Position numbers and translations under genes: made by a program | The notes under the pieces: generated by a model | Database searches by the model: none | The model's input: only the letters and a program-made list of their open reading frames with translations | Told to the model about the DNA's origin: nothing | Assembly: GCA_934561175.1 (NCBI GenBank) | Contig: CAKTFW010000042.1 | Location: forward strand, 1 to 13,048 | Reading direction: 5' to 3' | Length of the DNA: 13,048 nt | Source: an uncultured Oscillospiraceae bacterium | Lineage (GTDB): Bacteria; Bacillota; Clostridia; Oscillospirales; Oscillospiraceae | Shown: piece by piece, positions 5,783 to 13,028 of the stretch | Numbering within the stretch: the first letter of the stretch is position 1 | How the letters are laid out: every line of letters starts with the position of its first letter

Positions 5783-5788
5783 TAGAAT
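5783..5788 (+). promoter_or_regulatory. Candidate -10 box of the exporter operon
   Basis: TAGAAT lies 47 bases before the adaptor's start codon. No -35 hexamer stands at the right distance; the phased repeats occupy that place, so the promoter is probably activator-dependent. A second TAGAAT at 5737-5742 is an alternative but overlaps the repeats. Confidence 0.45.
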
Positions 5789-5834
5789 AAATTTGTCCAA
5801 TTTCTGGCTATCACACAAGGAGGTCTTATCACGA

Positions 5835-7550
5835 ATGAACACTAGCGTAGAACAACCGGCTGTATCTTCAACAGATTCCAGCCCCAAACGGCAAAGGAAG
5901 CTGTTTGGCTCAAAAAAGCAAAACGGAGGCAAAGCATCAAAACGACGCTGGATTTCCCTACTCCTTGTTGTGGTAGTTATCATCCTGGGCGCTTTCTTTC
6001 TGCTCCGAAATAAGAACAACACAAAAACGCAAAACGCGCTTAACTATACCACGGCCGCAGTTTCCAGGCAATCCATTGAAAAATCCATTTCCGGCAGCGG
6101 CACACTGAAGCCTGCAGACTCCTACACCGTCACCACTCTGACAGAAGGTGACATTCTCTCCGCTGATTTTGAAGAAGGAGACCAGGTGGAAAAGGATGCC
6201 GTTCTCTACGAAATTGACAGCTCCGACGCTGCAACGAATATTGAGCAATCGCAGATTTCTCTGAACCAGGCACAGCGAAATTATCAGGAAACGGTAGACC
6301 ACGCTGTCGTCAAAGCCACGACAGCAGGTATTGTCTACAGTCTGGAGGTCTCTGTCGGTGATGAGGTCAATGCCGGACAAACACTCGCTACCATCCGGGA
6401 CAGCGATACAATGAAACTAACGGTTCCCTTCCCGGTGGATGACGCAAAGTCCTTTTATGTCGGCCAATCTGCAACCATTACGCTCGATGGTACTTTCGAA
6501 ACGCTAACCGGCACCGTCAGCGCCATATCCGGCAGCGATATTGTCCAAACCGGCAATATGATTGTACGCAATGTCACGATCCTGGTCAAAAACCCCGGTG
6601 GTCTGAGCAATATGCAGAATGCTACTGCCAGCATCGGCGGTGTCAACTGCGCCGGCAGCGGTACCTTTGCCTACCAGTCTGAGAGCACGCTCACTGCAAG
6701 TATCGGCGGTACCGTAACAGCCATCAATGCACCAGAAGGCAGCACTGTCTCCAAGAATCAGGCCGTTGTGACACTGGGTGGCGACGATCTGAACGATCAG
6801 ATTCAAAATGCCTCTGATAATCTGCGCAATGCAGAGCTTTCTATGGAACGCACTCAGAAGCAGCTTGACAATTATACCATTACCTCTCCGATCAGCGGCA
6901 CCATCGTTGACAAAGCCTATAAGGCCGGGGATACGATCGAATCCGGCAAAACGCTCTGCACGATCTATGATCTGAGTTACCTGGAGATGACGCTGAATAT
7001 CGACGAGCTGGACATCAATGCAATCTCGGTCGGGCAGTCCGTCCAAATTACAGCAGACGCCATTGAGGGCGAAACCTTCACCGGCGTCGTTACCAAAGTT
7101 TCTGTGGCCGGTACAACAACTGGCGGCACAACGACCTATCCTGTCACCATTCAGATTGATGAGCCGGGTGATCTCTGGCCCGGCATGAATGTAGATGCCG
7201 TAATTATGGTTGCCGAATCCAAGGATGCGCTGGCAGTTCCCACCGGAGCCGTCAACCGCGGCAACACCGTTCTGATTACCGCGGATTCGCCCAGCGCTGC
7301 GAATGCACTCGACCAGCAGGCGCCGGACGGTTATGTCTATGTTTCCGTGGAAACCGGTATCAGTAACGACGATTTCATTGAAATTACATCCGGCCTGCAG
7401 GAAGGCGACACCGTGGCCTATGTTCCCACCACATCTGGTAGTGGTGATACATATTATTATATGGGCGGTGACATGAATGGCGGAGGGCCCGGCGGAGGAC
7501 CTGATGGCGGCGGCCCCAGTGGCGGGCCTGGCGGAGGACCAACAGCATGA
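5835..7550 (+). CDS. HlyD/MacA-like membrane-fusion adaptor with duplicated modules
   Basis: A 571-aa adaptor of a MacAB/YknXYZ-type exporter. It has a basic cytoplasmic N-terminus (1-37), one membrane helix (about 38-57), and an extracytoplasmic body. Two lipoyl/barrel modules are visible: module 1 (about 80-270: GDILSADFEEGDQVEKD, then TAGIVYSLEVSVGDEVNAGQ, then a barrel with VGQSATITLDG) and module 2 (about 280-460: GGTVTAINAPEGSTVSKNQ, a short coiled hairpin near 318-346, SPISGTIVDKAYKAGDTIE, then a barrel with VGQSVQITAD). A membrane-proximal part (460-530) and a Gly/Pro-rich GGGP tail (about 544-571) follow. ATG at 5835 is chosen for AAGGAGGT 11 bases upstream; a longer frame would start inside the preceding terminator. 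First gene of the operon; its TGA overlaps the ATPase start by 4 nt. Family certain, cargo unknown. Confidence 0.9.
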   Translation: MNTSVEQPAVSSTDSSPKRQRKLFGSKKQNGGKASKRRWISLLLVVVVIILGAFFLLRNKNNTKTQNALNYTTAAVSRQSIEKSISGSGTLKPADSYTVTTLTEGDILSADFEEGDQVEKDAVLYEIDSSDAATNIEQSQISLNQAQRNYQETVDHAVVKATTAGIVYSLEVSVGDEVNAGQTLATIRDSDTMKLTVPFPVDDAKSFYVGQSATITLDGTFETLTGTVSAISGSDIVQTGNMIVRNVTILVKNPGGLSNMQNATASIGGVNCAGSGTFAYQSESTLTASIGGTVTAINAPEGSTVSKNQAVVTLGGDDLNDQIQNASDNLRNAELSMERTQKQLDNYTITSPISGTIVDKAYKAGDTIESGKTLCTIYDLSYLEMTLNIDELDINAISVGQSVQITADAIEGETFTGVVTKVSVAGTTTGGTTTYPVTIQIDEPGDLWPGMNVDAVIMVAESKDALAVPTGAVNRGNTVLITADSPSAANALDQQAPDGYVYVSVETGISNDDFIEITSGLQEGDTVAYVPTTSGSGDTYYYMGGDMNGGGPGGGPDGGGPSGGPGGGPTA

Positions 7551-8287
7551 GCGCACTGATTGAATTTCACGATGTCTGCAAGTACTATCAAATGGGTGAT
7601 ACCACCGTCAAGGCAGTGGATCATATTTCACTTCAAGTCCAAAAAGGTGAATTCGTCGCAATTGTTGGTCAATCCGGCTCCGGCAAATCCACCTGCATGA
7701 ACATTATCGGCTGCCTGGATGTCCCCACTTCCGGTACTTATTTGCTCAATGGCCGTGATGTTGGCAGCATGAATAAAAACGAGCTTGCCGAAATCCGCAA
7801 TGAACTGCTTGGGTTTATCTTTCAGCAATACAATCTACTGCCAAAGCTGTCGCTGTTGGAAAATGTGGAGGTTCCTATGATGTACGCCGGGGTCCCCCGC
7901 ACGGAACGGCGAGAGCGGGCAATCGCCGCGCTGGAGATGGTTGGCCTTGGCAATAAACTGCACCACAAGCCCTCCCAGCTTTCCGGCGGTCAACAGCAGC
8001 GCGTTTCCATCGCCCGTGCACTGGTCGGACATCCTGCCGTGATTCTGGCGGACGAGCCAACTGGCGCATTGGATTCCCACACCGGACGCGAGGTGCTCTC
8101 GCTTCTGCAGGATCTGCATCGTGCCGGTAATACCGTTGTTTTGATTACACACGATAACTCCATCGCCGTGCAGGCACAGCGGATTATCCGTCTGGAAGAC
8201 GGTCATGTGATCTATGATGGTGATGCTCATGCACCGGAAGCTGTGGTCCATCCAACCCAATCTGGAGAGGAGGCAGCGGTACATTGA
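7547..8287 (+). CDS. ABC transporter ATPase, MacB/YknY/LolD type
   Basis: A 246-aa nucleotide-binding subunit with all motifs intact: Walker A GQSGSGKST (41-49), Q-loop Gln93 or Gln94 in IFQQYNLLP, signature LSGGQQQR (145-152), Walker B VILADEPTGAL (165-175) and switch histidine in ITHD (His202). The IFQQYNLLP and ADEPTGALD patterns place it in the MacB/LolD/FtsE group, which drives mechanotransmission-type export rather than classic substrate passage. The start ATG overlaps the adaptor stop (ATGA), and its own stop overlaps the permease start (TTGA), so the three genes are translationally coupled. The last 25 residues after the core (from about 220) are a non-conserved tail. Confidence 0.96.
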   Translation: MSALIEFHDVCKYYQMGDTTVKAVDHISLQVQKGEFVAIVGQSGSGKSTCMNIIGCLDVPTSGTYLLNGRDVGSMNKNELAEIRNELLGFIFQQYNLLPKLSLLENVEVPMMYAGVPRTERRERAIAALEMVGLGNKLHHKPSQLSGGQQQRVSIARALVGHPAVILADEPTGALDSHTGREVLSLLQDLHRAGNTVVLITHDNSIAVQAQRIIRLEDGHVIYDGDAHAPEAVVHPTQSGEEAAVH

Positions 8288-9477
8288 ACATTTTGGAATC
8301 CATCCATCTGGCGTTGAAAAACATCCGCGGCAGTAAAATGCGTACTTTTCTCACCATGTTGGGAATTATCATTGGCGTTACCGCGGTCATTGTTATCGTC
8401 GGCCTTGGCAATGGCATGGAAAAATATATGGTAGACAGTTTTGCCGAGATGGGCACCAACACTCTGACCGTTTCCATTATGGGACGCGGCTCCTCCCGTA
8501 ACATCTCCGAGGATCAAATCTACCAGATTGTAAAGGATCATCCCGATTATCTGGAAGCAGTCTCCCCTGTCGTCGACTTTTCAGGTGCCGTTAAAATCGG
8601 TACAAGCACCTCCGATTACACTTTAGTTGCTGGTGTCAGCGAAGATTACTTTTCCATGAAAAGCTATACAATTGCAAGTGGCCGCGGCCTGCAGTATGTG
8701 GATATCGCAGAACGGAACAAAGTCTGTGTGATCGGGCAATTTGTCAATCAGACCTATTACGGCGGTAATGCCGTCGGGCAAACCATTCGCATTGGTGCAA
8801 ATAAGTTCACAATTATCGGCGTTATGACACAGGTTTCCGATACAATGGAAGAGGGTGGCACAGATGATTGTATCTTTCTCCCTTATTCAACCGCCTCCCG
8901 CCTGTCCACAGGAAATGTCTCCAGTTACCTGTTTACTGTTGTAGATGAAAACCAAGCTGACACTGCCAAAACAATTGTTGAAGACGCACTCTACGAAGTC
9001 TATGCAGATGATAGCGCTTATAATGTCGTCAGTATGGCCGAAATGCTGGATGCCATGACCAGCATGATCAATGTCATGATTACCATCCTGGCTGCCATCG
9101 CGGCAATCTCTCTGGTCGTTGGCGGTATTGGAATTATGAATATCATGCTCGTCTCTGTCACAGAGCGGACGCGTGAAATCGGCATCCGCAAAGCATTGGG
9201 CGCCAAAGAGCGATATATCATGCAGCAGTTTGTCATTGAAGCTACCACAACTTCGGCACTGGGCGGTGTTCTTGGGATTTTATTGGGCTATATTCTCGCA
9301 TCCATCGGTTCTATGATTATCCCGGCATTGCTTGGCGAGAATTTGACCATTACCCCTTCGCTCAGTTCCGTGGTGCTGGCCTTTGGAATCTCTACTGGTA
9401 TCGGCATCATTTTTGGCTATCTGCCTGCAAAAAAAGCAGCGCGTCTGAATCCGATTGATGCACTGCACTATGAATAA
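8284..9477 (+). CDS. MacB/FtsX-type ABC transporter permease
   Basis: A 397-aa permease with the MacB layout: an N-terminal amphipathic stretch and helix (about 20-43, with GIIIGVTAVIVIVGLG), a large extracytoplasmic MacB_PCD domain (about 45-255), then an FtsX domain with three helices (about 261-290, 318-345, 360-382). The segment MNIMLVSVTERTREIGIRKALGA (split about 285-307) is the hallmark of this family, at the face that meets the ATPase. It starts with TTG at 8284, overlapping the ATPase stop by 4 nt, with GGAGG about ten bases upstream; TTG starts are common in such overlaps. No ATPase domain is fused, so the transporter is a dimer of this gene and the separate ATPase. Likely partner of the adaptor in export of a peptide, lipoprotein-like or toxic compound. 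Confidence 0.95.
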   Translation: MNILESIHLALKNIRGSKMRTFLTMLGIIIGVTAVIVIVGLGNGMEKYMVDSFAEMGTNTLTVSIMGRGSSRNISEDQIYQIVKDHPDYLEAVSPVVDFSGAVKIGTSTSDYTLVAGVSEDYFSMKSYTIASGRGLQYVDIAERNKVCVIGQFVNQTYYGGNAVGQTIRIGANKFTIIGVMTQVSDTMEEGGTDDCIFLPYSTASRLSTGNVSSYLFTVVDENQADTAKTIVEDALYEVYADDSAYNVVSMAEMLDAMTSMINVMITILAAIAAISLVVGGIGIMNIMLVSVTERTREIGIRKALGAKERYIMQQFVIEATTTSALGGVLGILLGYILASIGSMIIPALLGENLTITPSLSSVVLAFGISTGIGIIFGYLPAKKAARLNPIDALHYE

Positions 9478-9490
9478 GGAGGAAAGAACG

Positions 9491-11344
9491 ATGAAAAAGC
9501 GACTGATCCCACTGCTGCTGGTGCTCGGCATTCTCTCCAGTCTGCTTGTTGTTCCGGCACATGCTGCCGCTGAAGAAACCGGCGCGCTGCAGACGGTTCG
9601 TGCACTGGGAATTATGGTAGGAGACGAAAACGGAAATATGAATCTGGGCAGCAATGTCACGCGCGCCCAATTTGCAAAAATGATGGTGGCTGCCTCGTCT
9701 TATCGCGACAGTGTCAGTGAGGATGCAATCGGTTATTCTCTTTTCCGCGATGTGAAGAGCAGCTATTGGGCCTCTTCCTACATCAAAATTGCGGTTCAGG
9801 AGGGCTGGATGCTCGGCTATACCAACGGCACCTTCCGTCCAAACCAGACCATCACGCTGGAAGAAGCCTGCGCAACCATTCTTCGGCTGTTGGGCTATGA
9901 CGCCTCCACACTAGCCGGTTCTTACCCCACCGCCCAACTGAACAAGGCCGCTTCGCTGGGCCTGCGAGATGGCGTTTCTGCAAAGCAGGGTCAGGCGCTG
10001 TCCCGCCGTGACTGTATGTATCTGTTTTATAATCTTCTGACAGCGCAAACACACGATGGCCAGATCTACGCCGTCGCACAGGGTTATCCCGTCTCCAACG
10101 GACAGGTAGACTATGCTTCCGTTGTCTCTGATCGTCTCAGCGGTCCATACACCGCGACTGGTGCAACGCCAACGCTTCCCTTCTCCACATCCGGAATCAC
10201 GGTTTACCGCGATGGCGCAGTTGCCGCGCTCAGCGATATTGCGCAGTATGACATCTATTATTACAACACCGGCCTGCACACGGTCTGGGCCTACAGTGAT
10301 CGGATCGCCGGTCGGATTACCGCGCTCTCGCCCAGTACCGTTGCCCCCACTTCCGTCACCGTGAACGGTGTCACCTATCAAATCGGTACCGCTGCTGCGA
10401 CATACAAACTATCCGCACTCGGCGGCAATGCAGTTGGTAATACCGTTATGCTCCTGCTTGGCATGGATGGCAGCGTAGCAGATGTGGTCGTCGGTGCCGA
10501 AGTGGATGTCACTTATTATGGCGTTGTCAAATCCTATACCAAGGGCGCAGATGATGACGATGGCACGCTGCAGACCCGTGTGCAGGTGCTCTGCACGGAT
10601 GGCGCTACCCATACCTTCACAGTTGCGAAATCTGCGTCCTATTCCATCGGCGCATTGGTCAGCGTCCAAGTTACCAATAAGGCCACCACAATTCAAACGC
10701 TTTCGACACGCTCTGTCAGCGGTACCGTCAACCAGGACGGGACAAAGCTCGGTTCGCTGACACTGGCGGACAATGTCCAGATTCTGGATGTCTCCGGCGA
10801 TCTTGGCGCCGTCAAGATCTATCCCAGCCGTCTGGCCGGTTATACATTGCCGGCCTCCGCTGTCCGTTATTATGTACAGGATTCCTCCGGTGCCGTTACG
10901 CATCTGATCCTAAACGATGCCACCGGCGATGCCTGGACCTACGGCTACATGATCTCCGCCTCCAGCAACAGCGAGAATATGAACATCTCCAGTTCGTATC
11001 GCTTCCTGATTGATGGCGCAGAGCAGAACTTAAGCTTCAATAATCTGGCCTATTCGGTCAGCATCGGCGGATTTGCACTCCGTTATGATGAGGATGGTAA
11101 TATCGATACAATCCGAAATCTCGCCTCTGTTACCCTGACATCGGTTGGCAACCAAACCGCAAAATCGCAGGAAAAGCAGTATCAGCTATCCGATGATGTA
11201 CAAGTTTATCGTCGTTCCGGCGGCAGTTATTACGCCACGACCTTGTCTGCTGTCCAGACCGGTAACTACCACCTGACTGGTTGGTATGATAATCTGGGCT
11301 GCGCAGCAGGTGGTAAAATCCGCGTAATTATCGCCTCTGAGTAA
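9491..11344 (+). CDS. Secreted SLH-domain protein of the exporter operon
   Basis: A 617-aa exported protein. The signal peptide (1-25 or 26, cut after AHA) has two Lys/Arg, a Leu-rich core and an Ala-rich end. Three S-layer homology repeats follow: about 30-70 (VTRAQFAKMM), about 85-140 (the best, with FRDV, YW.SSYI, GYTNGTFRPNQTIT) and about 147-190 (SRRDCMYLFYNLL). SLH trimers bind pyruvylated wall polymers. The remaining 420 residues are Thr/Ser/Val-rich, predicted beta-strand, with a YDIYYYNTG...WAYSDR block (about 253-271) that I recall from other clostridial SLH proteins but cannot assign a role. It starts 13 bases after the permease stop with AAGGAGG eight bases before ATG, so it is part of the operon. 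It may be a wall-bound accessory or exit piece of the exporter, or a cargo handler. Domain call firm, role inferred. Confidence 0.92.
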   Translation: MKKRLIPLLLVLGILSSLLVVPAHAAAEETGALQTVRALGIMVGDENGNMNLGSNVTRAQFAKMMVAASSYRDSVSEDAIGYSLFRDVKSSYWASSYIKIAVQEGWMLGYTNGTFRPNQTITLEEACATILRLLGYDASTLAGSYPTAQLNKAASLGLRDGVSAKQGQALSRRDCMYLFYNLLTAQTHDGQIYAVAQGYPVSNGQVDYASVVSDRLSGPYTATGATPTLPFSTSGITVYRDGAVAALSDIAQYDIYYYNTGLHTVWAYSDRIAGRITALSPSTVAPTSVTVNGVTYQIGTAAATYKLSALGGNAVGNTVMLLLGMDGSVADVVVGAEVDVTYYGVVKSYTKGADDDDGTLQTRVQVLCTDGATHTFTVAKSASYSIGALVSVQVTNKATTIQTLSTRSVSGTVNQDGTKLGSLTLADNVQILDVSGDLGAVKIYPSRLAGYTLPASAVRYYVQDSSGAVTHLILNDATGDAWTYGYMISASSNSENMNISSSYRFLIDGAEQNLSFNNLAYSVSIGGFALRYDEDGNIDTIRNLASVTLTSVGNQTAKSQEKQYQLSDDVQVYRRSGGSYYATTLSAVQTGNYHLTGWYDNLGCAAGGKIRVIIASE

Positions 11345-11358
11345 AGCCTCTGTACCAT

Positions 11359-11400
11359 AAAAAAGTCCATCGCAGACAGTTATCTGCGATGGACTTTTTT
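11359..11400. terminator. Bidirectional terminator between convergent genes
   Basis: An 18-bp perfect stem (11359-11376 with 11383-11400) with a 6-base loop, flanked by A6 and T6 so that it works on both strands. It lies 14 bases after the SLH stop, and its last base is the final base of the minus-strand gene's TGA. Confidence 0.95.
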
Positions 11401-11735
11401 CATTTATGTATCTGAGACTTTTGGAGCATTTTCCACTTCTGCGCAACAATCTGCGCCGGATTCGTCTCCCGAATCACTCCATCAAAGGTAATCTTCACAG
11501 TATCTCCCACCGCCGCACCAATGGTCTCCAGATTCGCAGTGCCGAAACTGATCTGATCCGAAGTTTGTCGAATCTCTTCCCCCTCCAGTGGCTCCACAAC
11601 AACACTTCCCGTCCGAACCTCCAAAACCGTCGCACAAAATGACTCCTCTGCTGAGTTTTGCTGATGAATGATTTCCATCTGAAGTACAAGACAAATTACT
11701 GCGCAAACTAAAAGTACAATTCCAACTCTTTGCAT
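11400..11735 (-). CDS. Membrane-anchored small protein, DUF3221-like
   Basis: A 111-aa protein with an N-terminal signal-anchor (MQRVGIVLLVCAVICLVL, 1-18) and an extracytoplasmic, probably OB-like beta domain. The pattern ATVLEV..GSVVVEPLEGEE (about 35-54), SDQISF, GDTVKITFDGVIRETNPAQI (about 78-97) resembles the DUF3221 (YobA-like) family, whose function is not known. The ATG at 11735 is preferred because GGAGG lies seven bases upstream; an earlier in-frame start at 11846 would add 37 residues before the signal-anchor. It is the last gene before the two-way terminator. The gap to the upstream FliB-like gene is 129 bases and contains a possible promoter. Coding is clear; family resemblance is from memory. 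Confidence 0.75.
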   Translation of the reverse strand: MQRVGIVLLVCAVICLVLQMEIIHQQNSAEESFCATVLEVRTGSVVVEPLEGEEIRQTSDQISFGTANLETIGAAVGDTVKITFDGVIRETNPAQIVAQKWKMLQKSQIHK

Positions 11736-11760
11736 TTTGATACCTCCGGACTCCTGCTTG

Positions 11761-11790
11761 ATTCTATGGACGAAGCAAGCAAAAAAATGT
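11761..11790 (-). promoter_or_regulatory. Possible promoter of the DUF3221-like gene
   Basis: On the minus strand CATAGAAT (11768-11761) stands 25 bases before the start codon, preceded at 15 bp by ACATTTT (11790-11784). This could be a sigma-E-like pair or just a sigma-A -10 box (TAGAAT) with a poor -35. Evidence is weak. Confidence 0.3.
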
Positions 11791-11819
11791 TCCGACGATC
11801 TCAAAAAATTCTTTTCTTC

Positions 11820-11839
11820 TTCAGACACATTCAGACACA
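11820..11839. repeat. Perfect tandem duplication of a 10-bp unit
   Basis: TTCAGACACA occurs twice without interruption (11820-11829, 11830-11839) in the gap between the FliB-like gene and the DUF3221-like gene. One-turn spacing would suit a regulator bound on one DNA face, but a slippage duplication explains it equally well. Confidence 0.7.
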
Positions 11840-11864
11840 GATCCACATTCTGTGCACTTTATCA

Positions 11865-12935
11865 TTACAATGCCGCAATTAAGTTGGAAAAGCGCCGATT
11901 CGCCGCTTCTTTCCACAGCAAATTCAGGTTATCCGTGCTGTGTTCAATCTCTCTGGAGAACCGGTATAGCCGCGTTTCCAGCATACAGCATGTCATATCT
12001 TCTTCTGTTTCCAGCATTCGCAGCAGCAGATACATCAGTACAATGCCGCGCACCCGCGCAAGCAGTTTTCCATCATTAACCGCCTTCAGGAAATATCGAT
12101 ACAAAAAATAAACGAGTATATGCTCATATTGCCATGCTGGGATCTTGGTCGCACGCAGCCCCGCTGCCTCCATCGCTATTTGCGCCTCCTGTAGCTGTGC
12201 CTCCCAAGCGGGCTGTAATGGCTCCATCTGGGAAAAGAGCGTCATCGTATGTTTTAGCAGACGCGTCCTTGTGCGTTGGTCGGTCGGCAGCGTTTCTGCA
12301 ATCTGCCGCCGTGTCTTCAGATACTGCTGACGCAGCATCTCTGCAGCCTCCAAATCGCGCTTTCGCAGCAGCGTCTGCAGCTGTTCTGTATAATGTAATA
12401 ATACCGCGAGCCGCCGTGCAATCGGTAATGTCCGGTCCTGAACAATGGAAATTGCTACTTTTCTGGCCGCTTTCAGAATCCGATAGCGTATCGCATCCAA
12501 ATCATTCGGCTCCGGCCATGCGCCATTTTGTGTCTCCAAAAGCTGCATCGGCATTTCGTTTGCCAAAAGCAATCGCGCTGCCTCTGGGCAAGAAATGGCC
12601 AAACATTGTTCCTGATCTCCACCATAAACTTCTATAAAGCGTGGGTATGCATCACAGTTTATACTAAGCGCCTGTACGCCCTCCTGTAGCTGGATGCGGC
12701 ACAATTTTTCCGGATTCAAGAAGGGACAGTATCCTCCTTTCAATTCAAAAAAAGTCTCGCCATCTTTCTCGCAAATCGCTGCACGCAGTTGGTCGCCCAA
12801 GTCTCCTGGCATTGCCCGATAACGCGCACAAGTCTTGGCATCCAGCATAACCTCCCAATTTTGGCAGCATGTATCCGGACAAGTTGATGCCAGACAAGCA
12901 AAATATTGAAAACAGGATAATGTATAGATTCGCAT
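11865..12935 (-). CDS. fliB: FliB-like Cys-rich protein (lysine-N-methylase family)
   Basis: A 356-aa protein whose N-terminal third matches the FliB family (flagellin lysine-N-methylase and relatives): CPDTCCQNWEVMLD (19-32, with C19, C23, C24), a GGYCPFL motif (C70), LCRI (C79), CDAYPR (C94) and ISCPEAARLL (C116). These cysteines are thought to bind a metal or Fe-S cluster. The remaining 230 residues are helical and Arg/Leu-rich, as usual. In flagellated bacteria FliB methylates flagellin lysines; no flagellar gene is present here, and this family is common in gut Clostridia without flagella, so the target may differ. ATG at 12935 is chosen for GAGGGGAG about nine bases upstream and because homologues begin with MxxYTL-like residues; a start at 12974 or 12992 would begin inside the upstream terminator region. 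Confidence 0.85.
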   Translation of the reverse strand: MRIYTLSCFQYFACLASTCPDTCCQNWEVMLDAKTCARYRAMPGDLGDQLRAAICEKDGETFFELKGGYCPFLNPEKLCRIQLQEGVQALSINCDAYPRFIEVYGGDQEQCLAISCPEAARLLLANEMPMQLLETQNGAWPEPNDLDAIRYRILKAARKVAISIVQDRTLPIARRLAVLLHYTEQLQTLLRKRDLEAAEMLRQQYLKTRRQIAETLPTDQRTRTRLLKHTMTLFSQMEPLQPAWEAQLQEAQIAMEAAGLRATKIPAWQYEHILVYFLYRYFLKAVNDGKLLARVRGIVLMYLLLRMLETEEDMTCCMLETRLYRFSREIEHSTDNLNLLWKEAANRRFSNLIAAL

Positions 12936-12975
12936 CCCAGCAATCTCCCCTCTCTCACATATAATATCCGCCATC

Positions 12976-13013
12976 AAAAAAGGGGGAGGCAATCCAATCG
13001 GAAAGCCTCCCCC
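12976..13013 (-). terminator. Terminator of the minus-strand gene beyond the right edge
   Basis: GGGGGAGGC (12982-12990) and GCCTCCCCC (13005-13013) form a 9-bp GC-rich stem with a 14-base loop; on the minus strand a T6 run follows (12981-12976). It separates the gene at the edge from the FliB-like gene 41 bases further on. No strong promoter is visible in that gap, so some read-through into the FliB-like gene is possible. Confidence 0.85.
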
Positions 13014-13028
13014 AGATGTTCTGCTGAA

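Noticed and set aside
5679..5834. A 52-residue N-terminal extension of the adaptor in the same frame
   Set aside because: It would begin inside the loop of the polyphosphate gene terminator, runs through the phased repeats and -10 box, and lacks a ribosome site; AAGGAGGT stands before the ATG at 5835.
6504..7556. A 350-codon open frame on the minus strand opposite the adaptor gene
   Set aside because: It is a reflection of the strong coding bias on the plus strand; no ribosome site, no recognisable domain, and it lies wholly within an intact operon gene.
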